Of a stretch of DNA of 64,000 nt, positions 51,291-59,993 are shown piece after piece. The position numbers and the translations under genes are program-made. The notes beneath the pieces are model-generated. The model had not been told where the DNA came from and searched no databases. It saw only the letters and a program-made list of their open reading frames with translations. Numbering within the stretch: the first letter of the stretch is position 1; every line of letters begins with the position of its first letter. This DNA comes from Brevibacillus sp. DP1.3A (GTDB lineage Bacteria > Bacillota > Bacilli > Brevibacillales > Brevibacillaceae): the NCBI RefSeq assembly GCF_013284245.2, contig NZ_CP085876.1, positions 6,537,296 through 6,601,295 on the forward strand, written 5' to 3'.

Positions 51291-52136
51291 TTACTTCTCT
51301 ATATTCAACATTTCGATGATTCGTTCCAAGTCTTCCTGTGAATAGAAGTCAATCTCGATCTTGCCGCGCTTCGATCCTTTTTTAATCTTGACCGATGTGC
51401 CAAAACGACTGCGTAGCCGTTCCTCCATCTCAATCAAAACGGGCTCGTTTTTCGCTAGCTTTTTCTTTTTTGTTTCACGTGAAACATTGAGCTGCTTCAC
51501 AAGCTCTTCCAGCTGACGAACACTCAATCCCTTTTCCACCACGTCATTTGCAAGCTGTTGTTGTACTTTCTTATCCGTTACCCCAAGCAAAGCACGCGAA
51601 TGTCCCATGGATAGTTCGGCTGCCGAGACCATTTTTCGGATCTTCTCTGGCAGTTGCAGCAAACGCAGCATGTTGGCTACATGCGGTCGACTCTTCCCTA
51701 TCTTTTGTGCAAGCTGTTCTTGCGTATAATCATGGTGAGAAATCAGCTTGTCATAAGCCTCAGCCTCTTCGAGTGGATTCAGATTTTCCCGCTGCAAGTT
51801 CTCAATCAGGGCAATCTCCATTAATTGCTGATCTGTGTACGCCTTTACTACTACCGGAACCTCTTTTAACCCCGCTACCTTTGCAGCACGCAATCGTCTT
51901 TCCCCAGCTACCAGCTCATAACCTTTGATGCTTTTCCGAACAATTAGCGGTTGGATGATCCCATGCTCTTTGATTGACTGTGCTAGTTCCTCGATAGCTG
52001 ATTGTTCGAATTCTTTCCGGGGCTGATAAGGGTTAGGACGAATCTCATTGATGGAAACCTCTTTTACCTGTTCCCCTTCTTCGATGAGATTGGAAGTAAT
52101 AAGTGCATTCAGCCCTTTTCCCAATCCTCTACTCAT
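51291..52136 (-). CDS. parB: Chromosome partitioning protein ParB (Spo0J)
   Basis: The 281-residue CTP-dependent clamp loads on parS and spreads. The N-terminal domain has PNPYQPRKEF, VAGERRLRAAKVAG and LIENLQRENLNPLEEA. The central HTH (QEQLAQKIGKSRPHVANMLRLLQLP, order as read) is followed by a C-terminal dimerisation domain. A perfect parS lies inside the gene. The start overlaps the parA stop (ATGA). Confidence 0.96.
   Translation of the reverse strand: MSRGLGKGLNALITSNLIEEGEQVKEVSINEIRPNPYQPRKEFEQSAIEELAQSIKEHGIIQPLIVRKSIKGYELVAGERRLRAAKVAGLKEVPVVVKAYTDQQLMEIALIENLQRENLNPLEEAEAYDKLISHHDYTQEQLAQKIGKSRPHVANMLRLLQLPEKIRKMVSAAELSMGHSRALLGVTDKKVQQQLANDVVEKGLSVRQLEELVKQLNVSRETKKKKLAKNEPVLIEMEERLRSRFGTSVKIKKGSKRGKIEIDFYSQEDLERIIEMLNIEK
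51471..51486. promoter_or_regulatory. parS site inside parB
   Basis: TGTTTCACGTGAAACA, an exact match to the 16-bp parS palindrome. It lies in the 3' half of parB, as in Bacillus spo0J. Confidence 0.97.
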
Positions 52137-52891
52137 ACCCCGACCACTTCCTTCGCCAAATCAGTATAGACTTCCGCTCCTCGTGAGCGTGGATCGTACG
52201 TAATGATGGCTTGTCCGTGTGACGGTGCTTCACTCAAGCGAACATTTCGAGGAATAATTGTCTTGTATACTTTGTCCTGAAAATACTTTTTCACTTCTTC
52301 AATCACTTGTAAACCGAGATTCGTACGTGCATCGAGCATCGTCAGCACGACACCTTCGATAGCAAGCTGTGAATTCAAATGTTTTTGGACCAAACGAATG
52401 GTGTTCAACAGTTGGCTTAATCCCTCTAGCGCATAGTATTCACACTGGATTGGAATTAAGACGGAATCAGATGCTGTTAAAGAATTAACGGTCAAAATCC
52501 CTAAGGATGGCGGGCAATCGATGATGACGTAATCGTACTTGTCTTTGACTACTTCCAGCGCCTTTTTCAGACGAACCTCACGAGAAATCGTAGGAACCAG
52601 CTCGATTTCTGCACCTGCCAATTGAATGGTGGCAGGAATGATCATTAATCCTTCAATTTCAGTTGGCAAAGTCGCATCGACGGGGTTGATATCATTGATC
52701 AGGACATCATAAATGCAGTACTTAACATCTGCCTTATTTACCCCGATCCCACTAGTTGCATTTCCTTGCGGATCAATATCAACCAGCAGAACCTTTTTCC
52801 CCAATGCGGCCAAACATGCACTTAGATTGACGGACGTAGTCGTTTTCCCGACGCCGCCTTTCTGGTTCGCCACCGCAATGATTTTTCCCAA
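52133..52891 (-). CDS. parA: Chromosome partitioning ATPase ParA (Soj)
   Basis: The 252-residue deviant Walker ATPase works with ParB in origin segregation and controls DnaA. GKIIAVANQKGGVGKTTTSVNL starts at residue 2 (order shown), Walker B is VIIDCPPSLG, and PRNVRLSEAPSHG is near the C terminus. TTG at 52891 is chosen because it matches the Soj N terminus and has GAGGTG 6 bases upstream. An in-frame ATG at 52969 (codon 6 of the longer frame) also has a fair ribosome binding site, so a 26-residue N-terminal extension is possible. Confidence 0.95.
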   Translation of the reverse strand: MGKIIAVANQKGGVGKTTTSVNLSACLAALGKKVLLVDIDPQGNATSGIGVNKADVKYCIYDVLINDINPVDATLPTEIEGLMIIPATIQLAGAEIELVPTISREVRLKKALEVVKDKYDYVIIDCPPSLGILTVNSLTASDSVLIPIQCEYYALEGLSQLLNTIRLVQKHLNSQLAIEGVVLTMLDARTNLGLQVIEEVKKYFQDKVYKTIIPRNVRLSEAPSHGQAIITYDPRSRGAEVYTDLAKEVVGV

Positions 52892-52984
52892 CTTCTCCAC
52901 CTCTTTTTTGTCGTGTAGGAAAGCTTGTGGCTTGACCAGTACACTCTCCAGTACGTCTTTCAAAGTCATCTTCTGTATCCTCAT

Positions 52985-53365
52985 CTAGTTAGTCATTCGA
53001 GTCTATTTACGATTTGCTCGTATTCTTGTAAAACGATGATCTTTTATACAATTTCCTTCGCTCGTTGCCATACAGTGACCTTTACATGGACCTGTACATG
53101 ATAAGACGAATAAAGTCTCTGCAAAGTTATCCTCATTTATTATCGAGTAAACCTGCAAGTATGCACAGGTTGGTACTCTCCATGTTATCAGATTTGCAAC
53201 TTAGTCGTACGCTGTTTTTTTTAGAGAGCGAGACAAAAAAGCCTGATTTTTGTCCCGAAAATGCCGATTTTCCTAGCTTTTTTATGAAAAATGCATATTT
53301 TTGGAAATTAAACACTACCAAAAGTCTCATTTTCCTATAAATAATCAGCATTTGCCCAAAAAGAA
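52985..53365. other. AT-rich intergenic stretch between parA and noc
   Basis: It carries the parA promoter region and many A/T runs (for example around 53215-53330) but no clear gene. A noc terminator (GGCGAC/GTCGCC, 53368-53382) follows. I see no repeat or hairpin beyond that. Confidence 0.5.
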
Positions 53366-53367
53366 AG

Positions 53368-53382
53368 GCGACCTTGTCGCCA
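53368..53382 (-). terminator. Terminator of noc
   Basis: A compact stem GGCGAC/GTCGCC is followed on the minus strand by TTTCTTTTTG. Confidence 0.8.
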
Positions 53383-53400
53383 TTTTAGTTACCATCACAT

Positions 53401-54255
53401 TTATTTCCCTGTTTCCTTGTTTTTCGGAATACGAATGGTGAATTGATAGAATTCATCATGATCTTCTTCCGCTGTCTCTACAGGTAGGCCTGTCTGAATC
53501 ACCATATCGATCGATTGTCGAACTGTATTAATTGCAATCCGCGTATCTCTTGAAAATGCTTTCCAGCGAGGCTTCGCATCTTTTTCCGATTTAGGGTTCT
53601 CAGCCAATTCTAGAAGCTGCTTCACGCGCACTTCCGTCTGTTTCACATTCCATTCCCGCTCCAAAATCTCCAGCAGGACCTTATTTTGTAATTCTGGATC
53701 TTTTAACGGAATCAGAGCCCTTGCATGACGCTCTGTTACTTGTCTGGACAACAATGAATCTTGAATTTCTCGCGGTAAATGGAGCAAGCGCAATTTGTTT
53801 GCGATTGTCGATTGTCCTTTGCCTAAACGTTGAGCAAGACTCTCTTGCGTCAAATTGTGCAAATCAATCAGCTTTTGATATGCGACTGCCTCTTCAATGG
53901 CTGTCAAACCTTCTCGTTGCAAATTCTCAATCAATGCGATAGAGGCTGTTTGCGAGTCATTAAACTCTTTGACAATCGCAGGAATCCTCTCCATGCCCAA
54001 TTTTCTAGTTGCACGCAAACGTCGTTCTCCAGCAATCAATTCATAACGACCATCGCGAACCCGCACGACAATCGGTTGAATGAGCCCATGAGTTCGTATC
54101 GTTTGACACAACTCATCAATTTTCTCGTCATCAAATACAGTACGAGGTTGATATGGATTCGGTACAATGTCCTCAACTGGTATTTGTTTGATTTCTTCGT
54201 TATCTGTCTTGTCCGTCAAGCCAAAAATCCGAGAAAATGAATCTTTAACTGCCAT
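53401..54255 (-). CDS. noc: Nucleoid occlusion protein Noc
   Basis: The 284-residue ParB paralogue blocks division over the nucleoid. An amphipathic N terminus (MAVKDSFSRIFGL) of the kind that targets Noc to the membrane is followed by VPNPYQPRTVF, YELIAGERRLRA, LIENLQREGLTAIEEA and the HTH QESLAQRLGKGQSTIANKLRLLHLP (in order). KAFSRDTRIAINTVRQS and RIPKNK end it. GGGGGA precedes the ATG. No exact Noc-binding site was found in the window. Confidence 0.95.
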   Translation of the reverse strand: MAVKDSFSRIFGLTDKTDNEEIKQIPVEDIVPNPYQPRTVFDDEKIDELCQTIRTHGLIQPIVVRVRDGRYELIAGERRLRATRKLGMERIPAIVKEFNDSQTASIALIENLQREGLTAIEEAVAYQKLIDLHNLTQESLAQRLGKGQSTIANKLRLLHLPREIQDSLLSRQVTERHARALIPLKDPELQNKVLLEILEREWNVKQTEVRVKQLLELAENPKSEKDAKPRWKAFSRDTRIAINTVRQSIDMVIQTGLPVETAEEDHDEFYQFTIRIPKNKETGK

Positions 54256-54310
54256 AGAAAAATCCCCCACTTCTACCCGTTCCATCCGTGCTATTTTAAA
54301 GTCTTTGAAG

Positions 54311-54487
54311 AGGTGTTCAAAAAGTCATTTTTGATCACGAAGTAATCCTGAAAGAATAGCGCAACAACGAAACAAGCGTTCACCTTCGAAATCCCGGTGC
54401 TCATGTAGCTCCCCTACATTCAGCACCTCCTTCTTCAGCTCCTCGCCGCCTTCTTGGTGCTGAAAAGACAACTTTTTGAATACGTCC
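54311..54487. mobile_element. MITE-like palindromic element
   Basis: The terminal inverted repeats GTGTTCAAAAAGT (54313-54325) and ACTTTTTGAATAC (54471-54483) match at all but one of the 13 positions. Inside is a strong hairpin (CAGCACC...GGTGCTG, about 54421-54462). The element is about 175 bp and non-coding, between noc and mgtC. Copy number cannot be judged from one window. Confidence 0.6.
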
Positions 54488-54875
54488 TAGAAACTGAAAA
54501 AGGTCCTGTCCAATCAACGACAGAATCTCCCTCGAAACATTTTGTATCCCTCGCCCATCCATTGTCCGGATATGACAGATTGAATATGTTCTTTGATTGT
54601 TGCTGCTAAGGAAAAATGGCATATTGGCGTCGTAAGTGAGTCCAGTCCTACTCTTTTTACATAGGTCCTCCTCTTACATCGTTAAAGACAGCATGCATCT
54701 ACTTAAAAAAGCTTCACAAGCCCTATAGTACATACTGCTTAACAGACTCTTCTTGCCCATCCGGTCGGTTTGTAAAATTGCCTTTGACCTAATCTTCTTT
54801 CCCTACACGCTTTCTTCAGGTTCATTTATATATATGTAATTCTGCAAGATTCGTCCAATTCCTGCTAACGAAAAA
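54488..54875. other. Intergenic stretch, no gene seen
   Basis: About 390 bp with short A/T runs upstream of noc. I could not identify a convincing promoter, RNA or repeat. It ends at the second parS. Confidence 0.4.
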
Positions 54876-54891
54876 CGTTTCACGTGAAACA
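54876..54891. promoter_or_regulatory. Second parS site
   Basis: CGTTTCACGTGAAACA, differing from the parS consensus only at the first base. It directly abuts the mgtC stop codon. Confidence 0.85.
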
Positions 54892-55455
54892 TCAATCGTG
54901 ATCTTCGTCATAAAAATCGCGATCGTCACGGTGCTTTGGCCTCTCATCACTTCCAATGCTCTCATCTGTAGAATGTGAAATCTTGGTGACAGAAAACAAT
55001 CGAGGAAAAAGCCTATGAAAGTCTAACGTCAGGTACGAAAAAATCGCGGCAACGATCGCAGCGACATACATCCCTGCACTGAACATTAGACCAATGGCTG
55101 AAGCAACCCACATCCCTGCTGCCGTCGTCAAGCCTTTCACCGAACCATTGAATTTAATAATAGCTCCAGCTCCCAAAAATCCCATGCCCGTCACGACTTG
55201 TGCAGCTACCCTACCTGGATCATGATTTACACCGCTCGAAGAAAAACCGTAAATGGAAGCTAGTCCAAAAAGACATGAACCAAAGCAAACAAGACTATAC
55301 GTTCGAAAACCAGCACCTCTTTGCCTACTCACATCCTTTATAAATCTCTCTCGCTCCCATCCCATGATGGCACCTGCTAGAAAAGCAAGAAAGAGCCGAA
55401 GCAATATGGTCGGGAGTTCTGGCGGGAAAAAGGAGGAAAGTAATGCTGCTTGCAT
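54892..55455 (-). CDS. MgtC/SapB family membrane protein
   Basis: The 187-residue protein has four or five membrane segments and the MgtC pattern: GAIMGWERER, RTYSLVCFGSCLFGL, VTGMGFLGAGAIIK...VKGLTTAAGMWVASAIGL. A hydrophilic, Asp-rich tail ends it. Members help with low Mg2+ or acid stress. The parS site lies immediately after its stop. Confidence 0.9.
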   Translation of the reverse strand: MQAALLSSFFPPELPTILLRLFLAFLAGAIMGWERERFIKDVSRQRGAGFRTYSLVCFGSCLFGLASIYGFSSSGVNHDPGRVAAQVVTGMGFLGAGAIIKFNGSVKGLTTAAGMWVASAIGLMFSAGMYVAAIVAAIFSYLTLDFHRLFPRLFSVTKISHSTDESIGSDERPKHRDDRDFYDEDHD

Positions 55456-55627
55456 AGTCTAATCACCCTCTCATACGATGTCATTCTTTCGAAGGAGCTA
55501 GTACTATGTATATGCCGAGTTGTAGACTCCATGATCCAAGAAGCAAACCTGAGAGACTACTTTTGAGGCATACTTTCCATTTCATCAGGAACGCGCAGTT
55601 TCACTTAAACTTTCAATACGAAAAAAA

Positions 55628-55650
55628 GGCCGCAGCACATGGCTACGACC
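55628..55650 (-). terminator. Terminator of rsmG
   Basis: GGTCGTAGCC/GGCCGCAGC pair imperfectly, with TTTTTTTCG following on the minus strand. Confidence 0.7.
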
Positions 55651-55668
55651 CTCTCTTTTGACTGACTC

Positions 55669-56385
55669 CTACACTAACGGCTTTTTCGCAGGAACTCCTG
55701 CCTTGCGCGGATAGCTTTTCGGCGTCGCTTCTATTTTTTCCATGATGACGATGTTACGCTCTCCAGCTTCCTCTAGAAGCTGGAATGTCTCGACCTTTCT
55801 CGTCTTTCCACCAAGCGTCTTGATTGCCTTTTTCGCTTCAGCAAGCTCTGGAGTAATCTCCGCTCCCTTGAGAGCGACGAAGTTTCCTCCGACTTTGGCA
55901 AAAGGAAGGCAGAACTCCGATAACAGATTGAGTCTCGCAACAGCACGTGCCACTACGAGATCAAATTTCTCCCGATAAACCGCTTCTTGCCCACGATCCT
56001 CAGCACGCCCATGTACAGGATTCACGTTCTCCAGACCCAGCTCCTGTGCTACATGCTGCAAAAAGCTCATACGCTTGTTCAAGGAATCAATGATCGTCAT
56101 TTTCAGATGTGGGAAGCAAATTTTCAAAGGAATGCTCGGAAACCCTGCGCCCCCACCGATATCAACAACTGATTGCACCTGATCAAATGGGAAGTAAAAA
56201 GCCGGCGTAATCGAATCATAAAAATGCTTGTTGTACACTTGCCCCTCTTCGGTAATCCCGGTCAGGTTCATCTTCTCATTCCATTCAACCAGCAGGCGGA
56301 AAAAATGATCAAACTGCTCCTTCTGACGATCCGTCAAAGAAATCCCCTGGGCTGCAAGTACCTCGGCAAACTGTTCTTTCGTCAT
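55669..56385 (-). CDS. rsmG: 16S rRNA (guanine527-N7)-methyltransferase
   Basis: The 238-residue SAM enzyme modifies G527 of 16S rRNA. The SAM loop VDIGGGAGFPSIPLKI is intact, followed by TIIDSLNKRMSFL and VVARAVARLNLL. It lies 11 bp downstream of mnmG in the classic oriC-proximal order. Confidence 0.95.
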   Translation of the reverse strand: MTKEQFAEVLAAQGISLTDRQKEQFDHFFRLLVEWNEKMNLTGITEEGQVYNKHFYDSITPAFYFPFDQVQSVVDIGGGAGFPSIPLKICFPHLKMTIIDSLNKRMSFLQHVAQELGLENVNPVHGRAEDRGQEAVYREKFDLVVARAVARLNLLSEFCLPFAKVGGNFVALKGAEITPELAEAKKAIKTLGGKTRKVETFQLLEEAGERNIVIMEKIEATPKSYPRKAGVPAKKPLV

Positions 56386-56396
56386 AGCTTTTCTCC

Positions 56397-58295
56397 TTAC
56401 TCGGCTACTCCCACGCGTTTGTACTCCAGATATACCATCAACACGGAAATGTCTGCTGGAGTAACTCCTGCGATACGAGCCGCCTGCCCGATATTCAACG
56501 GACGAATTTTGGTCATATTGTCGCGGGATTCCTTGGACAAACCGGAGATTTGGTGGTAGTCAATATCCGTTGGGATGCGGCGCTCCTCCATTTTTTTCAT
56601 CCGCTCTACTTGTTGCAATGACTTTTTGATGTAGCCATCGTATTTAATCTGAATTTCAACCTGTTCGGTCACATCCTCTGGCAGTGCTTCTGGTGCAGGG
56701 ACCATTTGAGCAATGTGGCTGTAGTTGATTTCCGGACGACGCAGCAATTGAGCCAGCTCGATGACATCTGTCAGTTCAGGAGAGCCTGCGTTGCGCAAAA
56801 CCTCTTGGACATGTGCCATTTCAGGACGTACGCGCGTGTTTGTCACACGTTCTTTTTCTTGCTCGATCAGCTCGCGTTTTTGATTAAATCGATTATAGCG
56901 TTCTTCGCTAATCAGACCAATTTCATGGCCGATATCCGTCAGACGCAAGTCCGCATTGTCATGGCGCAGCAGCAATCGATATTCTGCACGAGAAGTAAGC
57001 AAACGATAAGGCTCATGCGTTCCTTTAGTAACAAGGTCGTCAATCAAGACACCGATGTACGCCTCTTCTCGCCCCAAAATAACTGGTGGTTTCTCTTGAA
57101 CGCGGCGTGCTGCGTTAATTCCTGCCATGAGACCTTGACCCGCTGCTTCTTCATAGCCAGAGGTACCATTGATTTGTCCTGCTGTGAACAAGCCAGGCAA
57201 GGTTTTGGTTTCCAAAGAAGGCCAGAGCTGCGTCGGCACGATCGAATCATACTCAATCGCATAGCCAGGGCGCATCATTTTGACTTCTTCCATTCCAGAC
57301 ATAGAGCGCAGCATGGAAAGCTGGACATCCTCCGGCAAGCTGGTCGACAAGCCTTGTACATACATTTCTTCGGTATTGCGTCCTTCTGGCTCCAAGAAAA
57401 TTTGGTGACGCGGTTTATCGTTAAAACGAACTACCTTATCTTCAATCGAAGGGCAATAACGCGGGCCTGTTCCTTCGATCATTCCCGAATACATTGGTGC
57501 ACGATGCAGATTGCTATTGATGAGTCCATGCGTTTCTTCATTTGTATATGTCAGCCAGCAAGGAAGCTGATCCATAATAAATTCCGTTGTTTCATAAGAA
57601 AAAGCACGTGGTACCGGATCACCAGGCTGAATCTCCATTTTGGAGAAATCCACGCTGCTGCTATGAACACGTGGAGGCGTCCCCGTCTTGAAGCGTGTCA
57701 TTTCAAAACCGAGTTCCTTCAAATGATGTGCCAAACGAATGGACGGACGCATGTTGTTCGGTCCACTTTCGTATTGGAGATCTCCGAGGATGATCTTTCC
57801 GCGCAAATAGGTTCCGGTTGTCAATACAACGGATTTGGCCATGTATCGCGCTCCAGTTTGCGTAATAACCCCTTCACAGACTCCATCGTTCACGATCAGC
57901 TCTTCCACCATCGCTTGACGCAGGATCAAATTCGGAGTATTTTCAATCGTTTTCTTCATTTCATGCTGATACGCAAATTTGTCTGCTTGCGCGCGCAAGG
58001 CATGCACAGCAGGTCCTTTACCTGTATTCAGCATCCGCATTTGGATATGGGTTTTGTCGGTATTGCGTCCCATTTCTCCACCAAGCGCGTCCAATTCGCG
58101 TACGACGTGGCCTTTTGCCGGACCACCTACGGAAGGATTACATGGCATGTACGCCACAGCATCCAGGTTGATCGTCAACAGCAATGTACTGCAGCCCATG
58201 CGTGCAGCCGCCAAAGCCGCTTCCGCACCGGCATGACCCGCACCAATGACAATGACGTCAAACGAGCCCGCTTCATATGCAGGTACAACGTTCAT
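56397..58295 (-). CDS. mnmG: tRNA uridine-5-carboxymethylaminomethyl modification enzyme MnmG (GidA)
   Basis: The 632-residue FAD enzyme forms cmnm5-U34 with MnmE. The FAD-binding motif VIVIGAGHAGAEAALAAARMG is at 14-34 (order as read), CNPSVGGPAKGH follows, and later TGTYLRGKI and the GidA C-terminal helical domain. The start is MNVVPAY with AGGAGGA before it; the longer upstream frame lies in mnmE. Confidence 0.96.
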   Translation of the reverse strand: MNVVPAYEAGSFDVIVIGAGHAGAEAALAAARMGCSTLLLTINLDAVAYMPCNPSVGGPAKGHVVRELDALGGEMGRNTDKTHIQMRMLNTGKGPAVHALRAQADKFAYQHEMKKTIENTPNLILRQAMVEELIVNDGVCEGVITQTGARYMAKSVVLTTGTYLRGKIILGDLQYESGPNNMRPSIRLAHHLKELGFEMTRFKTGTPPRVHSSSVDFSKMEIQPGDPVPRAFSYETTEFIMDQLPCWLTYTNEETHGLINSNLHRAPMYSGMIEGTGPRYCPSIEDKVVRFNDKPRHQIFLEPEGRNTEEMYVQGLSTSLPEDVQLSMLRSMSGMEEVKMMRPGYAIEYDSIVPTQLWPSLETKTLPGLFTAGQINGTSGYEEAAGQGLMAGINAARRVQEKPPVILGREEAYIGVLIDDLVTKGTHEPYRLLTSRAEYRLLLRHDNADLRLTDIGHEIGLISEERYNRFNQKRELIEQEKERVTNTRVRPEMAHVQEVLRNAGSPELTDVIELAQLLRRPEINYSHIAQMVPAPEALPEDVTEQVEIQIKYDGYIKKSLQQVERMKKMEERRIPTDIDYHQISGLSKESRDNMTKIRPLNIGQAARIAGVTPADISVLMVYLEYKRVGVAE

Positions 58296-58311
58296 TTTTT
58301 GTCCTCCTCTA

Positions 58312-59688
58312 TCACTTACCCAGACAGAACTGGGAGAAAATCTGATCAATCAAATCTTCGCCGACACTTTCTCCGATGACTTCCCCAAGCAACTCCCACG
58401 ACTTTTTAATGTCGATCTGAATCATGTCTACTGGCATCAAATCATCGATTCCACCCAGCGCTTCATCTATGGCTCGTTCTGCCTGACGAAGCAGTTGAAT
58501 ATGTCTAGCGTTACTCACGTAGGTCAAGTCATCCTGCTGCACACGGCCACTGAAGAAAATCTCCCCAATAGCCTGCTCCAGAAGATCGATCCCCGTCTCC
58601 TCACGCGCAGACGTCATAATCAACGGCTGCTGAGGGAAATGACGCTTGATCTCTTCCAAATCCACTTTTTGCGGCAAATCGAATTTATTAATAATCACAA
58701 TCACATGGAACCCTTTTGCCGCTTCAAAAATCGCGTAATCATCAGCGGAGAGAGGCTCGTTGTAGTTGATCACGAGCAACACGAGATCAGCCTTTTGCAG
58801 CAGCTGTCTGGACTTCTCTACCCCGATTTTCTCCACGATGTCCTCTGTATCGCGAATTCCTGCGGTATCGATAAGTCGCAAAGGAACCCCGCGCACATTG
58901 ACATACTCTTCGATGACATCGCGTGTCGTTCCCGCAACGTCAGTCACAATCGCCTTTTCCTCTTGGACCAGACTATTTAATAGAGAGGATTTCCCTACAT
59001 TCGGACGTCCAATGATCGCAGTCGACAAGCCTTCACGCAAAATTTTCCCTTGCTGTGCGGTCTGCAACAGTCGTTGTATTTCACTTTTAACCTCCAGGCA
59101 CTTTCCTCGCAAGAAATTTTGCGTAAACTCCTCAACGTCATGCTCTGGATAGTCCAGTGTTACTTCTATATGGGCCATCGCTTCAATCAAGTTTTGACGC
59201 AGCTGCCGAATGAGCCTGGACAGCTTCCCTTCTACTTGATTCAATGCGACCTTCATCGCTCTGTCTGTTTTCGCCCGGATCAAATCAATGACGGCCTCAG
59301 CCTGAGACAAATCGACACGTCCGTTTAAGAACGCACGCTTTGTGAACTCTCCCGGCTCCGCCAATCTTGCTCCATTATCCAAGATTAACTCCAGAACCTT
59401 TTCAACGGAAACGATTCCTCCGTGACAGTTTACCTCAACTACATCCTCCCTCGTAAATGTACGGGGAGCCTTCATTACGGATACCAGTACCTCTTCCACT
59501 CGTTCACCTGTGTTTGGCTCATACAAGTGCCCATAATGGATCGTATGGCTGTCCACAGTGGACAACCGTTGCTTTCCTTTATATATCTTATCCACAACTT
59601 CGATCGCTTCCGTACCGCTTACTCGGATCACGGCAATACCGCCTTCACCCATCGGTGTTGCGACCGCCGCTATTGTATCGAATTTCAT
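58312..59688 (-). CDS. mnmE: tRNA modification GTPase MnmE (TrmE)
   Basis: The 458-residue GTPase partners MnmG at tRNA wobble uridines. The N-terminal formyl-THF-binding domain (MKFDTIAAVATPMGEGGIAVIRVSG) and helical domain surround the G domain (GRPNVGKSSLLN, DTAGIRDT, NKFD). The C-terminal CLGK matches the conserved CxGK. GAGGTG overlaps an in-frame GTG, so the ATG at 59688 is the start. Confidence 0.96.
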   Translation of the reverse strand: MKFDTIAAVATPMGEGGIAVIRVSGTEAIEVVDKIYKGKQRLSTVDSHTIHYGHLYEPNTGERVEEVLVSVMKAPRTFTREDVVEVNCHGGIVSVEKVLELILDNGARLAEPGEFTKRAFLNGRVDLSQAEAVIDLIRAKTDRAMKVALNQVEGKLSRLIRQLRQNLIEAMAHIEVTLDYPEHDVEEFTQNFLRGKCLEVKSEIQRLLQTAQQGKILREGLSTAIIGRPNVGKSSLLNSLVQEEKAIVTDVAGTTRDVIEEYVNVRGVPLRLIDTAGIRDTEDIVEKIGVEKSRQLLQKADLVLLVINYNEPLSADDYAIFEAAKGFHVIVIINKFDLPQKVDLEEIKRHFPQQPLIMTSAREETGIDLLEQAIGEIFFSGRVQQDDLTYVSNARHIQLLRQAERAIDEALGGIDDLMPVDMIQIDIKKSWELLGEVIGESVGEDLIDQIFSQFCLGK

Positions 59689-59847
59689 GCTGTTCACCTC
59701 AAGCTTTCCACTCTTACAAGTCAGCCACTAACTTACTAGCATAACAGATCGTCTAGAAAAATTCCAAAAGAAAGTGCAGCCAATTCATCTGGCTAAACAC
59801 CCAATAGGAAAAAGCAACCCTTTCTCCAAGGTTGCTGTCCATTTTGG

Positions 59848-59911
59848 TTATCCACAGTATAATCATTTTCGCAAATCCTCAACCATTTGGTCAATTATCC
59901 ACAGTGGACAA
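59848..59911. promoter_or_regulatory. Extra DnaA boxes upstream of mnmE
   Basis: Perfect TTATCCACA occurs at 59848-59856 and 59895-59903, with an AGTGGACAA variant at 59903-59911. A further perfect box (59588-59596) lies within mnmE. They sit 4 kb from oriC and could regulate mnmE or bind DnaA. Confidence 0.6.
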
Positions 59912-59973
59912 CTTTTTGAAGAGATTGTTCAAAATGTCGTCGCTTGCTTACCTGAATTCAGGCAAAAAAAAAA

Positions 59974-59993
59974 GAAGCCTAGCGAGAGGCTTC
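59974..59993 (-). terminator. Terminator overlapping the jag stop
   Basis: GAAGCC/GGCTTC pair around the jag stop codon, followed on the minus strand by a long T run. Confidence 0.85.

Noticed and set aside
53401..54255. Noc-binding sites near noc
   Set aside because: No ATTTCCCGGGAAAT-type palindrome was found in the window; shorter TTCCCGGG matches at 27.5 and 29.5 kb lie in coding sequence and lack the full site.
56706..58379. Long plus-strand open frame of 557 codons opposite mnmG
   Set aside because: It is the shadow of mnmG: there is no ribosome binding site, the amino-acid composition is unusual (many His, Cys, Arg, Phe) and it runs on beyond the mnmG start into mnmE.
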